DNA of 50,542 bases from Planctomycetota bacterium (GTDB lineage Bacteria > Planctomycetota > UBA1135 > UBA2386). Location of the stretch: NCBI GenBank assembly GCA_020848735.1, contig JADLHO010000021.1, forward strand, positions 1 through 50,542, read 5' to 3'. Under the pieces are notes generated by a model. The model worked only from the letters and a program-made list of their open reading frames with translations. It had not been told where the DNA came from and searched no databases. Positions 42,576 through 50,542 of this stretch are shown in pieces (within the stretch, counting starts at the first letter, position 1; every line of letters begins with the position of its first letter). A program made the translations under genes and the position numbers.

Positions 42576-43607
42576 GTGCACGACAAGCCTCCGTCCGGAT
42601 CTCCCGCGCGACGTCCCGGGTCTCCCCTCCTCGCCGGCCTCGACGTCGGCGGCACCAAGCTCGGCCTCTGCATCGGCGATGCGGACGGCCGCGTGCTCGC
42701 GCGCGACCGCATCGCGACCGACCCCACGCGCCCCGCCGCCGAGCTGCTCGCCGCATCGCTCGCGCGCCTGCGCGAGCTCGCGACCGGTGTGTCGGCCGGC
42801 CCGATCGCCGCGCTCGGGCTCGCGGTGCCCGGGCCGCTGAGCTACGCGGAGGGCCGTCTGCTCGAGGTGCCGAACCTCCCGCTCTGGCAGTTCTTCCCGC
42901 TCCGCGACTGGCTGCAGCGCGAGTCGCCCTGGCCGGCGAGCTTCATGAACGACGCCAACGCGAGCATGCTCGCCGAGGCGCTCTGGGGTGCGGCGCGCGG
43001 CACCCAGAGCGCGGTGTTCCTCACGATGAGCACCGGCATGGGGGCAGGGCTCTGGCTCGACGGCCGCGTCTACGAGGGACCGCGTGCGCTCGCCGGCGAG
43101 ATCGGACACCTGCGCCTGCGCGACGATGGCCCGGTCGGCTTCGGCGTGCGGGGCAGCGTCGAGGGCTACTGCAGCGGCCCGGGGATCGTGCAGGTGGCCG
43201 AGGCGGAACGCCTCGCCGCGCAGCAGGCGGGGCTCGCCACGCGCCTGCTCGGACTCGATCCCATCACGCCGAAGGACGTCTGCGAACTGGCTCTCGCGGG
43301 GGACACGGCTGCTCTCGCCGTGATCCAGCGCTGCGGTCGCGAACTCGGGCGACTCTGTGCGATCCTCGCCGACGTGCTCGACCCCGAGCTCCTCGTGCTC
43401 GGCACCATCGGCACTGCGTACTTCGAGCTCTTCGCACCGTGGGTCCGCGCCGGACTCGAAGCCGATGCGATCCGCGGCGCGGTGACGCGCGTTCGAGTCT
43501 CGCCCTCGCTGCTGGAGGACCGCGGCAACCAGACCGCGTTGGCGGTGGCACGTCGCTTGCTCGACGCGCCGCCTTCCCCGCTCAGGAACCCGGCAGGAAC
43601 TCCGTGA
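42576..43607 (+). CDS. ROK-family sugar kinase / glucokinase-like
   Basis: This 343-residue protein has the ATP-binding D23-V-G-G-T-K motif (LAGLDVGGTKLGL), GLAVPGPL, FMNDANASMLAEALWG and STGMGAGLW. The family's GEIGH motif is kept, but the usual CxCGxxGCxE zinc triad is absent: the stretch reads GPVGFGVRGSVEGYC. It is thus a divergent ROK kinase or regulator without a DNA-binding domain. Sugar specificity is unknown. GTG 42576 is used; a later start is possible because the first 17 residues are low complexity. The next gene overlaps its stop (GTGA). Confidence 0.82.
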   Translation: MHDKPPSGSPARRPGSPLLAGLDVGGTKLGLCIGDADGRVLARDRIATDPTRPAAELLAASLARLRELATGVSAGPIAALGLAVPGPLSYAEGRLLEVPNLPLWQFFPLRDWLQRESPWPASFMNDANASMLAEALWGAARGTQSAVFLTMSTGMGAGLWLDGRVYEGPRALAGEIGHLRLRDDGPVGFGVRGSVEGYCSGPGIVQVAEAERLAAQQAGLATRLLGLDPITPKDVCELALAGDTAALAVIQRCGRELGRLCAILADVLDPELLVLGTIGTAYFELFAPWVRAGLEADAIRGAVTRVRVSPSLLEDRGNQTALAVARRLLDAPPSPLRNPAGTP

Positions 43608-44521
43608 ATCGAATGATCCGCAGCCTCACTCTCGTCCTTCTCTCGAGTGCCGTCGCGCTGGCCCAGGAAGCCGATCGCGGCCAAGAGCCCACGCGCGGCG
43701 CTTCGCCCACGGTCGACACGAGCGCCCACGAGTGGCTGCTCTCGCGGCAGAAGCACGGCGACTACGAGAAGTCGACCTTCAGCTTCGAGCACGGCCTGCG
43801 CGACGACCCCGAGCACGCGGTCACCCGCAACGACTGGGACCTCCAGTTCGACAACTCCGCAGCCGCCCGTCCGGACATGTTCGGCGTGCGCATGGTCCGC
43901 GACGACATCTCGCTCTTCGCGGACCTCGGCGAGCTCGGCTTCGCCGACGTCGATCCCGCCAAGGCCGCCGAGGTGCGGATGCTCGACGAGCTCGAGTGTT
44001 TCGTCGGACACCTCTACGTCGTCCACACGATGGACACCGAGACGAACCGCTGGGCCTTCTTCCGCGTGCTCGTCCACCACGCCAACGACAGCGTCCGCGT
44101 CGAGTGGCTCGCGCTCGATCCGCAGGGCCTGCGCAGTTCCCCCGGACTCGAGTTCGAATCCGCGCTCGAGAAGAAGCTCCGCCTCTACGTGCGCACCCTC
44201 GACGGCCTCGGCGGCCTGCGCCACTGCCGCCGCGACAGCGAGACCTCGTCGGAGCGCGTCTTCGACCTCCTCGAGCGCGACGTACGGAAGGATCTCCCCC
44301 GCGAGTTCGGCGGCGTGCTCGACCAGCTCGCCGAACTCCCCGATGTGAAGGTGCTGCTCCCCAAGGAGCGTGGCTTCGACCTCGCCGCCGTGCGCGCGAT
44401 CCCGGTGCCGGAGGATCCGCGGATCCAAAGCCTCGAAGCGGCCCTGGAGGCCTGCTCGCGCGCGGCGCGGCTCGGCTGGCAGGTCTGGGACGATGGGGCG
44501 GTGGTGTTGAAGCGGATGTGA
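43604..44521 (+). CDS. secreted protein of unknown function
   Basis: This 305-residue protein begins with a signal peptide (MIRSLTLVLLSSAVALAQ after a GTG-Asn-Arg lead). The mature part is acidic and mixed alpha/beta (NDWDLQFDNSAAARPDMFGV, then WAFFRVLVHHANDSVRVEWL) with no motif I recognise. GTG 43604 has AGGA 5 nt upstream and overlaps the ROK stop; ATG 43613 is the alternative. Co-translation with the sugar kinase suggests a common transcript. Confidence 0.72.
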   Translation: MNRMIRSLTLVLLSSAVALAQEADRGQEPTRGASPTVDTSAHEWLLSRQKHGDYEKSTFSFEHGLRDDPEHAVTRNDWDLQFDNSAAARPDMFGVRMVRDDISLFADLGELGFADVDPAKAAEVRMLDELECFVGHLYVVHTMDTETNRWAFFRVLVHHANDSVRVEWLALDPQGLRSSPGLEFESALEKKLRLYVRTLDGLGGLRHCRRDSETSSERVFDLLERDVRKDLPREFGGVLDQLAELPDVKVLLPKERGFDLAAVRAIPVPEDPRIQSLEAALEACSRAARLGWQVWDDGAVVLKRM

Positions 44522-44526
44522 GGTCG

Positions 44527-44544
44527 CGGCGCGATCAGGCGCCG
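44527..44544. terminator. hairpin between convergent genes
   Basis: CGGCGC (44527-44532) and GCGCCG (44539-44544) form a perfect 6-bp stem with a 6-nt loop, overlapping the hemerythrin gene's stop. There is no U tract. Confidence 0.4.
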
Positions 44545-45032
44545 TTGCGCCCCATCGCAGCCAACGCCGCCCGCTGGCGCTCCTCATCGCACTCCGCGCT
44601 GAGCAGGCGATACAGCGCGTTCCGCTCGCGCAGGTCGTGGTGCACGAGCAGGTTCTTGAACCAGCTCTCGCGGTCGAGGATGCCGAGCAGTTCGCGGTCG
44701 GCGGCGGATCTGTCGCTCGCGACGGCGAGGGTGCAGAGGGACTCGAGCCTCGGTTCGAGTTCGGCGAGGAAGCGGCGGAGCTTGTCGTGCTCGATGCGGA
44801 ACTGGGCGCTCGGGCTGTCGCTCGCGTCGCCGCCGCAGGCGACATAGAGGGGCAGGACCTGGGACTCCTCGTCGCGGGCGTGGTGCAGGAGCGTGTCGCG
44901 GAAGACGGTGAAGGTCAGAAGGGCGCGAGGTGCATCGCGGTCGAGGAGGGCCTGCTGGTGCGCGAAGAAGAGCGCGTCGAGTCGCGCGTGGACCGGCATC
45001 ATCGCGGCTTCGAGCGGACCTTCGCCTGGCAT
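44535..45032 (-). CDS. hemerythrin-like (HHE) domain protein
   Basis: This 165-residue helical protein has spaced His and Glu ligands: HARLDALFFAHQQ, TLLHHARDEESQVLPLY, RIEHDKLRRFLAELE and LLVHHDLRERNALYRLL. This matches the four-helix HHE iron-binding fold for O2, NO or iron handling. ATG 45032 is supported by TAGCAT ending 8 nt upstream. It is divergent from the TRAP genes, with overlapping -10 boxes. Confidence 0.85.
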   Translation of the reverse strand: MPGEGPLEAAMMPVHARLDALFFAHQQALLDRDAPRALLTFTVFRDTLLHHARDEESQVLPLYVACGGDASDSPSAQFRIEHDKLRRFLAELEPRLESLCTLAVASDRSAADRELLGILDRESWFKNLLVHHDLRERNALYRLLSAECDEERQRAALAAMGRNGA

Positions 45033-45040
45033 CGGAGCGG

Positions 45041-45050
45041 ATGCTAAGGT
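45041..45050. promoter_or_regulatory. overlapping divergent -10 elements (TAGCAT and TAAGGT)
   Basis: On the minus strand TAGCAT (45046-45041) ends 8 nt before ATG 45032. On the plus strand TAAGGT (45045-45050) ends 9 nt before ATG 45060. The two hexamers share the TA at 45045-45046, so only one polymerase could bind at a time. Confidence 0.5.
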
Positions 45051-45059
45051 CCCGCCCCG

Positions 45060-45608
45060 ATGAGTTTCCTCCTGCGGTTCGCGCGGGCCGTCGATGCCGT
45101 CAATGCGTGGGCCGCCCGATTCGTCGGCCTGCTCCTGGTGGGCATGGTCGTGCTCGGGTCCTACAACGCGGTCGCGGGATACGTGCAGCGCAGTCTCGGC
45201 GTGCAGGCGACGTCGAATGCGCTCCTCGAGCTGCAGTGGTACCTCTTCGCGCTGGTCTTCATGCTCGGGGCGCCGCACGTGCTGCGCCGCGGTGAGCACG
45301 TGCGCGTCGACGTGCTCTACGGCGGCCTGCCACGCGCGGGGAAGGCCTGGGTCGACGCGCTGGGTGCGCTGCTCTTCGTCGTGCCGTTCGCGGTCTTCGG
45401 CATCTGGACCTCGCTGCCCTTCGCGCTCGAGTCCCTGCACCGGTTCGAGGGCTCGCCCGATCCCGGTGGCCTGCCGCGCTGGCCGTTGAAGCTGCTCGTG
45501 CCGCTCGCGTTCGCGATGCTCCTGCTGCAGGGCCTCGCCGAGGGGATCCGCCATGCGGCGATCCTGCGCGGCGAGGGGAGCGAGGGAGCGCCGCCGCATG
45601 CCGCATGA
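45060..45608 (+). CDS. dctQ: TRAP transporter small permease (DctQ type)
   Basis: This 182-residue protein has four helices. The motif SNALLELQWYLFALVFMLGA, then RRGEHVRVDVLYG, and the late SPDPGGLPRWPLKLLVPL are diagnostic of the small subunit, in the branch often annotated for mannitol/chloroaromatic TRAP systems. It forms an operon with dctM (11-nt overlap). No dctP binding-protein gene lies nearby, so the substrate protein must be encoded elsewhere. It has a near-leaderless start. Confidence 0.92.
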   Translation: MSFLLRFARAVDAVNAWAARFVGLLLVGMVVLGSYNAVAGYVQRSLGVQATSNALLELQWYLFALVFMLGAPHVLRRGEHVRVDVLYGGLPRAGKAWVDALGALLFVVPFAVFGIWTSLPFALESLHRFEGSPDPGGLPRWPLKLLVPLAFAMLLLQGLAEGIRHAAILRGEGSEGAPPHAA

Positions 45609-46923
45609 CGCGCTCGGGCCGCTCATGTTCGCGGCCGTCTTCCTGCTGATCTTCGTCGGCTATCCGGTCGCGTTCACGCTGGCCGGGGTCTCGCTCGTCT
45701 TCGCCGGACTCGGGTTGCTCGCGGGTCACTTCGGCGCCGAGTACCTCGCGCTCTTCCCCGAGCGCGTGTTCGGCGTGATGTCGAACCAGGTGCTGCTCGC
45801 GGTGCCGTACTTCATCCTGATGGGGACGATGCTCGAGCGCAGTCGCCTCGCCGAGGACCTGCTGCGCACGATCGGCCTGCTCTTCGGTCCGCTGCGCGGA
45901 GGGCTCGCGCTCGCGGTCGTCTTCGTCGGCACGCTGCTCGCCGCGGCCACGGGCGTCGTCGGCGCCTCGGTGGTGGCGATGGGGATGATCTCGCTGCCGA
46001 TCATGCTGCGGTACGGCTACGACCCGCGGCTCTGCACCGGCGTGATCTGCGCATCCGGCACGCTCGGGCAGATCATCCCGCCGAGCGTGGTGCTGGTCGT
46101 GCTCGGCGACCAGCTCGCCGTCAGCGTGGGCGACCTCTTCCTCGGCGCGATGGTGCCGGGGCTCGTGCTCGCCGGGCTCTTCGCCGTCTGGGTCGCCTAC
46201 GTCGCGTGGCGTCACCCCGAGCGCGCGCCGGCGATCCCGCTCGCGGAGCGCGCGGCGGTCCCGCACCTCGGCCGCGAGGTGCTGAAGGTGATGGTGCCGC
46301 CGCTGGTCCTGGTGCTCGTCGTGCTCGGCAGCATCTTCCTCGGCATCGCCTCGCCGACCTATGCCGGCGCGCTCGGCGCGCTCGGCGCGACCCTGCTCGC
46401 GTTGGTGAACCGCCGCCTCGACCGCGAGGCCGTGCGCGGCGCGCTGGCGTCCACGCTGCGCATCACCGCGATGGTGATGTTCCTGCTGATCGGTTCGACG
46501 CTCTTCACCCTCGTCTTCCGCGGGCTGCACGGCGACCTCTGGATCGAGGAGCTCCTGACCAACCTGCCCGGCGGGCGCGTGGGGCTGATCGTCGTCGCGA
46601 ACCTCGCGGTCTTCGCGCTCGGCTTCTTCATCGACTTCTTCGAGATCGCGTTCATCGTGCTGCCGATGCTCCTGCCGGCGGCGAAGGCGCTCGGCATCGA
46701 GGGCACCGAGCTCGTGTGGTTCGGGGTGATGCTCGCGATGAACCTCCAGACGAGCTTCCTCACGCCGCCCTTCGGCTTCGCGCTCTTCTACCTGCGCGGG
46801 GTCACCCCACCGTCGATCCCGACGTCCACGATCTACCGCGGTGCGGTGCCGTTCATCGCCCTCCAGCTCGTCGCCCTGTCGCTCGTGATCGCGTGGCCGG
46901 GTCTCGTGACCGCCCTGCTCTGA
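45598..46923 (+). CDS. dctM: TRAP transporter large permease (DctM type)
   Basis: This 441-residue, about 12-helix protein has the motif set PYFILMGTMLERSRLAEDLL, GTLLAAATGVVGASVVAMG, ASGTLGQIIPPSVVLVVLGD and LTPPFGFALFYLRGV. It forms the Na+-coupled channel with DctQ. The ATG overlaps dctQ by 11 nt. Substrate cannot be read. Hsp33 follows after 5 nt. Confidence 0.94.
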   Translation: MPHDALGPLMFAAVFLLIFVGYPVAFTLAGVSLVFAGLGLLAGHFGAEYLALFPERVFGVMSNQVLLAVPYFILMGTMLERSRLAEDLLRTIGLLFGPLRGGLALAVVFVGTLLAAATGVVGASVVAMGMISLPIMLRYGYDPRLCTGVICASGTLGQIIPPSVVLVVLGDQLAVSVGDLFLGAMVPGLVLAGLFAVWVAYVAWRHPERAPAIPLAERAAVPHLGREVLKVMVPPLVLVLVVLGSIFLGIASPTYAGALGALGATLLALVNRRLDREAVRGALASTLRITAMVMFLLIGSTLFTLVFRGLHGDLWIEELLTNLPGGRVGLIVVANLAVFALGFFIDFFEIAFIVLPMLLPAAKALGIEGTELVWFGVMLAMNLQTSFLTPPFGFALFYLRGVTPPSIPTSTIYRGAVPFIALQLVALSLVIAWPGLVTALL

Positions 46924-46928
46924 TCGCC

Positions 46929-47780
46929 ATGACCCAGCCGACCGATCACGTGATCCGCGCGATGACCGACGACGGCGCCTTCCGCGTGCTGGCGCTGCGT
47001 GCGACCGACACCGTGCGCGCGCTGCTCGACGCCCAGGCGGTGCGCGGCCCGACCGCGTGGACCCTCGCCGACCTCGCCTGCGCCGCCGTGCTCGTGCGCG
47101 AGACGATGGCCCCGGGCAACCGCGTGCAGGCGCTCTACACCGATCCCGGCGGCGGCCGACTCGTCGCCGATGCGCACCCCGAGGGCCTCACGCGCGGGCT
47201 CGCGCAGGTGGGCGACGACGTGCTCGGCGCCTTCGTGCGCGCCGGCGGCATCTTCGAGGTCGTCCGCGTGATGCGGCCGGGCAAGGGCCATCACGGCGTG
47301 ATCGAGACGCACGACGACGACAGCGTCGCCGAGGCGCTCGCGCGCTACTTCCTCCAATCCGAACAGGTCACCACGATGCTGCGGCTCGGCTGCGTCTTCG
47401 AGGAGGATCGCGTCGTCGCCGCCGGCGGCTTCGTCGTGCAGCTCCTGCCCGAGCTCACCGAGCCGCCGCTCGCGCGCATGCGCGCGCGAATCGACGCGCT
47501 CGGCAGCATCGAGTCGCTGCTCGTCGCGACCGACGCCGACCCGTCGCAGCTGCTCGGTTCGCTCGTCGAGGGCGAGATCCACACGCAGCTCGCCGACTCC
47601 ACGGTGCGGTTCGGCTGCGTGTGCAGCCAGGAGCGCGTCGTGGCCTCGCTCGCCACGCTCGGCGAGGACGATCTGCGCGATCTGCTCGCGCGCGGCGAGG
47701 AGCTCGGCGTGACCTGCGACTACTGCCGCAAGCGCTGGGTCGCCGGGCCCGACGACTATCGCCGGCTGCTCGGCTCCTGA
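46929..47780 (+). CDS. hslO: redox-regulated chaperone Hsp33
   Basis: This 283-residue protein is a holdase activated by oxidation. The Hsp33 core (about residues 8-225) is followed by the zinc switch FGCVCSQERV and CDYCRKRW, the four Cys ligands. The length fits the family. It probably shares the TRAP transcript (5-nt gap). Its 3' end overlaps the convergent DTW gene by 25 nt. Confidence 0.93.
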   Translation: MTQPTDHVIRAMTDDGAFRVLALRATDTVRALLDAQAVRGPTAWTLADLACAAVLVRETMAPGNRVQALYTDPGGGRLVADAHPEGLTRGLAQVGDDVLGAFVRAGGIFEVVRVMRPGKGHHGVIETHDDDSVAEALARYFLQSEQVTTMLRLGCVFEEDRVVAAGGFVVQLLPELTEPPLARMRARIDALGSIESLLVATDADPSQLLGSLVEGEIHTQLADSTVRFGCVCSQERVVASLATLGEDDLRDLLARGEELGVTCDYCRKRWVAGPDDYRRLLGS

Positions 47781-48922
47781 AGCCTGGGTGCCGCGGTCCG
47801 CGCGCGGAGCCACGCGGCGATCGCCGCCACGTGGCCGAGATGGGCCGCGGCGCGACCCCGGCAGCTCACGGTCCGCGGGAGCAGGCCCTCGCGGCGCGCG
47901 GCGTCCTCGGCGTGGCCGCAGTTGCCGCCGCGGAGATTGGTGTAGGCCGCCTTCAGGAACACGGTCGGGCCGCGCCACTGGAGCTCCTCGCGGGCGAGGC
48001 GCAGCGTGCGCGGGTTCCACGCGACGAGCACCGCGTCGCGCGCGAACTCGGCGAAGCGCGCGCGGGTGGCGGCGAGCGACTCGCCGCGCGCGAGCTCGTC
48101 GGACGTGATGCCGATGTGCGCGAGCTGACGGGCACTCGGCGTCGAATGCGCGGGACGCAGGAGCGCCTCGAACGACTCTCCGCCGTCGAGTCCGACCGCG
48201 ACCCACTGCAGGAGCTCGCGCTCGCCCTCGCTCGCGGGTTGCTCGCCGTAGACGACGAGGACCCTCGGCGCCTGGAGTTCGGCGGGCACGCGGCGCGAGC
48301 CGCGCGTGCGTGGCCGCTGATGCCGCGGCGTGCGGTCCCCGGCGTGCATGAAGGCCGCGACGCGCTCGTTCATCTTCAGGAAGGCGGCGAGCAGGGCATC
48401 GAGACCCGGATCGAGACCCGGCGTGTCGGGTTCGAGTGCGCGCAGCGCCGCGACGATCGACTCGAGGGTCGAGAGGCAGTCCGGTCGCGGCGGCATCCGC
48501 ACCTGCCACGCGCTGGGGCGTGCGGGCCGCAGCCGCAGCTGGGGCAGCGCGGCGAGCCAGGGATTCGCGTCGTAGAGGCGCTTGCTCTGCGGCCAGGTGC
48601 CGTCGAGCACCACGAGTCGCCGTGGTCGCGCCTGGTCGTCGAGCTCGTCCATCGGGAGCGAGTGCGGTCCGGGGTAGAGCAGTGCCGTGCCCGCGGCATC
48701 GAGCGGGGCGACCTCGAGCGCGCGCGCGAGTCCACCGGGTGCGCGCACGAGGCGGCAGCGCGCGAGACCGAAGCGCGCCAGCGGTGCCGTGCCCACCGGA
48801 TGGAAGCGCTCCCGCGGGTGCTGGACGATCACGATCTCGGTGCGGTGCTCGACGAGCGGCAAGGCATCGCACATGCAGTGCGCCGTGACGCGCAGGCAAC
48901 GGGGACAGCGTTCGCGGCTCAT
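47756..48922 (-). CDS. DTW-domain tRNA aminocarboxypropyltransferase fused to degenerate DnaQ-like domain
   Basis: This 388-residue protein has a DTW domain (about residues 1-210) with the zinc motif CPRCLRVTAHCMC and the LDGTWPQSKRL signature. That family (TapT/Tuaa type) adds the acp3U modification to tRNA. Residues about 225-388 look like a DEDD exonuclease: FEALLRP, HIGITSDEL and VAWNPRTLRLAREEL mirror the DnaQ fold. The usual DxE is Y-G-E and the HNxxFD is W-N, so it is probably inactive. The 3' end overlaps hslO by 25 nt on the other strand. TACGCT lies 14 nt before ATG 48922. Confidence 0.78.
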   Translation of the reverse strand: MSRERCPRCLRVTAHCMCDALPLVEHRTEIVIVQHPRERFHPVGTAPLARFGLARCRLVRAPGGLARALEVAPLDAAGTALLYPGPHSLPMDELDDQARPRRLVVLDGTWPQSKRLYDANPWLAALPQLRLRPARPSAWQVRMPPRPDCLSTLESIVAALRALEPDTPGLDPGLDALLAAFLKMNERVAAFMHAGDRTPRHQRPRTRGSRRVPAELQAPRVLVVYGEQPASEGERELLQWVAVGLDGGESFEALLRPAHSTPSARQLAHIGITSDELARGESLAATRARFAEFARDAVLVAWNPRTLRLAREELQWRGPTVFLKAAYTNLRGGNCGHAEDAARREGLLPRTVSCRGRAAAHLGHVAAIAAWLRARTAAPRLQEPSSRR

Positions 48923-48964
48923 CGCTCGGGGCGCGCAGCGTAGGGACTGCCGCCGTCGGGCGCG

Positions 48965-48970
48965 TAGCCT
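48965..48970 (+). promoter_or_regulatory. -10 element TAGCCT, 9 nt before the cyanophycinase-like gene
   Basis: TAGCCT ends 9 nt before ATG 48980. There is no clear -35. It again implies an almost leaderless mRNA. Confidence 0.4.
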
Positions 48971-48979
48971 TCTGCGTCG

Positions 48980-50086
48980 ATGTCGACGCCCGCTCTGCTG
49001 CGCTCGTTCGCCGGATCGCTCCTGTTCGCGACGCTCGCCTGTCACGCCGCACCCATCGCCCGACCCGCGGAGACGGGAGCGCGCGGCACGCTGCTCCTGA
49101 TCGGCGGCGGGCTCGACGACGACCACGGCGAGGTCTACCGGCGCCTGCTCGAGCTCGCGTCGGCCAAGGGCACGCCGCGCATCGTCATCATGACCGCGGC
49201 CACGGGACCGCAGGAGCAGGAGGCGATCGACAAGACGGAGGCCCTGCGCTGCTGGTCGAGCGACGTGCAGGTCGAGATCGTGCGGCGCGAGACCTCGACC
49301 GAAGACACGGTCGCGGCGATCGATGCCGCGACGGCGCTCTTCTTCACCGGCGGCGATCAGGAGCGCATCACCGCGCGCTACCGACGAGACGGCGCGGAGA
49401 CCGAGGAACTGCTCGCCATGCAGCGCCTCCTGGCGCGCGGCGGCGTGATCGCAGGCGCCAGCGCCGGCGACGCGATGATGGGCGCGACGATGTTCACCGG
49501 CGGCGGCAGCGCCTCCGCGCTCGGCATCGTCGATCCGGAGACGCAACCCGGTCCCCGTCTCGCGCAAGGCCTCGGCTTCCTGCCGCTGGCGCTCACCGAC
49601 TCGCACTTCTTCGAACGCGATCGGCTCGGTCGTCTCGTCGCCGGTCTCGAGGCGAGCGGCACGCGGCTCGGACTCGGTGTCGGCGAGGATGCCTGCCTCG
49701 AGATCGATCTCGCGCACGGCACCGCCCGCGGCGTGAGCGTCGCCGAGTCGCTGCTCGTCGACGCCGCCGGCCTCGAGCGCGACGGCCTGTCCCGACGCGG
49801 GCTGCGTGCGCGGCTGATCGGCCAGGGCGAGGTGGTGTCCTTGCGCGAGCGCCTCGCGAGCCCGAGGCCGATGAGCTCGCCGCGCCCGCCGGGCCCCCCG
49901 CACGAGGTGCCCATCGTGGAGCCGGGTCAGAACCGACAGCTCGCGTCGTGGCGGCTCTTCCGTCACGCGCGCACGGCGAGCTCTGGAGTCTGGCGCCTGG
50001 CGCTCCAGGGCTGGGCGATCGAGGCCTGGGCCCATCCGGACGAGCCGGGCGAGTTCGTCGTCGAGGTCGCGGTCGCCTCACGCTGA
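48980..50086 (+). CDS. cyanophycinase-like S51-family serine hydrolase lipoprotein
   Basis: This 368-residue protein has a signal with a lipobox-like SLLFATLAC (C21). The peptidase S51 fold has LIGGGLDDD, FFTGGDQERI, the nucleophile elbow G-A-S-A-G-D-A-M-M-G and TDSHFFERDRLGRLVAGLE, typical of cyanophycinase. Cyanophycinases hydrolyse the Arg-Asp storage polymer; a secreted or lipid-anchored form suggests scavenging of external cyanophycin or another isoaspartyl peptide. The C-terminal 90 residues are extra. Confidence 0.85.
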   Translation: MSTPALLRSFAGSLLFATLACHAAPIARPAETGARGTLLLIGGGLDDDHGEVYRRLLELASAKGTPRIVIMTAATGPQEQEAIDKTEALRCWSSDVQVEIVRRETSTEDTVAAIDAATALFFTGGDQERITARYRRDGAETEELLAMQRLLARGGVIAGASAGDAMMGATMFTGGGSASALGIVDPETQPGPRLAQGLGFLPLALTDSHFFERDRLGRLVAGLEASGTRLGLGVGEDACLEIDLAHGTARGVSVAESLLVDAAGLERDGLSRRGLRARLIGQGEVVSLRERLASPRPMSSPRPPGPPHEVPIVEPGQNRQLASWRLFRHARTASSGVWRLALQGWAIEAWAHPDEPGEFVVEVAVASR

Positions 50087-50182
50087 GGGAGTTGCGCCGG
50101 GGACATGGCTTCGACGCGTTGCTGCCGCACGTGGGCATCACAGCAAGGTGCCGTGGCGTTCGCGAGCTGGTCGGCGGCCGTT

Positions 50183-50542
50183 TCACCGCACGACGTCGCG
50201 GACGGCATTGGTGAGGTGGACGCTGCCGCGGGTTAGATCGACGTCGAGGCCCTGCCAGAAGATCGAGGCTCCGGCGAGGGCCGGGTCGGCAGGAACCGGC
50301 ACGGAGAGTTCGGCGAAGCGGGAGCTGCCGATGGGGAGGGCGGGACCGGAGACCGCGCTGGCGGGCGCGATCTGGAGGACGCCGAGGCCGGGGATCTCGA
50401 GGATGCCGCGGCCCAGTGAGGCGATGGGGACGACGACGTGCCCCGGATCCGCAAAGACGCCGACGCGGTAATCGCTCTGGCCGACGATGGGATTGCCGCT
50501 CGTCTCGAGGTGGCGGGTGAGGTTCCAGAGGGTGAAGCCGCC
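50183..50542 (-). CDS. C-terminal end of a secreted planctomycete-type protein (partial)
   Basis: An open frame runs in from beyond the right edge and stops at 50183 (119 residues seen: GGFTLWNLTRHLETSGNPIV to TNAVRDVVR). The pattern PVPADPALAGASIFWQGLDV, then DLTRGSVHLTNAVRDV, matches the short beta-rich C-terminal domain common on secreted Planctomycetota proteins. The rest of the gene and its function lie outside the window. Confidence 0.7.
   Translation of the reverse strand, partial: GGFTLWNLTRHLETSGNPIVGQSDYRVGVFADPGHVVVPIASLGRGILEIPGLGVLQIAPASAVSGPALPIGSSRFAELSVPVPADPALAGASIFWQGLDVDLTRGSVHLTNAVRDVVR

Noticed and set aside
38783..42727. Longer N-terminus for the Ser/Thr kinase (to 42727)
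   Set aside because: The added 215 residues run antisense through the ROK and lipoprotein region, are low complexity, and precede the natural start at ATG 42082.

Overview
The window is GC-rich (about 70 percent by eye) and almost fully coding. It reads as chromosome from a Planctomycetota-like bacterium. Three kinds of gene suggest this: a DUF1080/heme-binding dehydrogenase-like protein, a DUF1549-LamG-DUF1553 plus DUF1501 pair, and ECF sigma factors beside a Ser/Thr kinase with a TPR-rich exterior. No rRNA, tRNA or CRISPR was seen.

Layout. 1-119 is the 3' end (domains V and VI) of a group II intron that abuts an NHL-repeat gene and a large secreted DUF1080/cytochrome protein (122-4686). 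4792-7581 holds an ECF sigma factor and a YqiJ-like/flotillin pair. On the minus strand follow a DUF5685 protein fused to an NfeD-type OB domain, ispH, and a winged-helix regulator with a membrane partner (7593-10925). 11074-22250 is rich in redox and envelope genes: a DUF3365 heme lipoprotein with a potassium channel, ApbE-DUF2271 with a PepSY-type membrane protein, an M28 peptidase, class I fumarase with a lipoprotein, and a decaheme OmcA/MtrC-type lipoprotein. 22467-31887 holds a thioesterase, an AI-2E family permease, a DUF5916 outer-membrane protein, sbcB with a tightly linked GHKL ATPase, a secreted transglutaminase-like protein and a VOC protein.

The most striking locus is 31898-32341 (minus): a membrane-anchored thioredoxin whose active site reads W-UGA-G-A-C, with a hairpin fitting a bacterial SECIS just downstream. 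It is a strong selenoprotein candidate. 32400-38773 carries a small hypothetical gene, the DUF1549/DUF1553-DUF1501 pair, a PAS-GGDEF cyclase and an ECF sigma factor. 38783-50542 has a Ser/Thr kinase, a ROK kinase, a hemerythrin protein, TRAP dctQM, Hsp33, a DTW protein with a degenerate exonuclease-like tail, a cyanophycinase-like protein and the C-terminal end of a secreted protein.

Two regulatory themes recur. Many first genes have a TANNNT -10 box ending only 7-10 nt before the start codon, implying leaderless or nearly leaderless mRNAs. Many gene ends overlap perfect GC-rich hairpins without a U tract.
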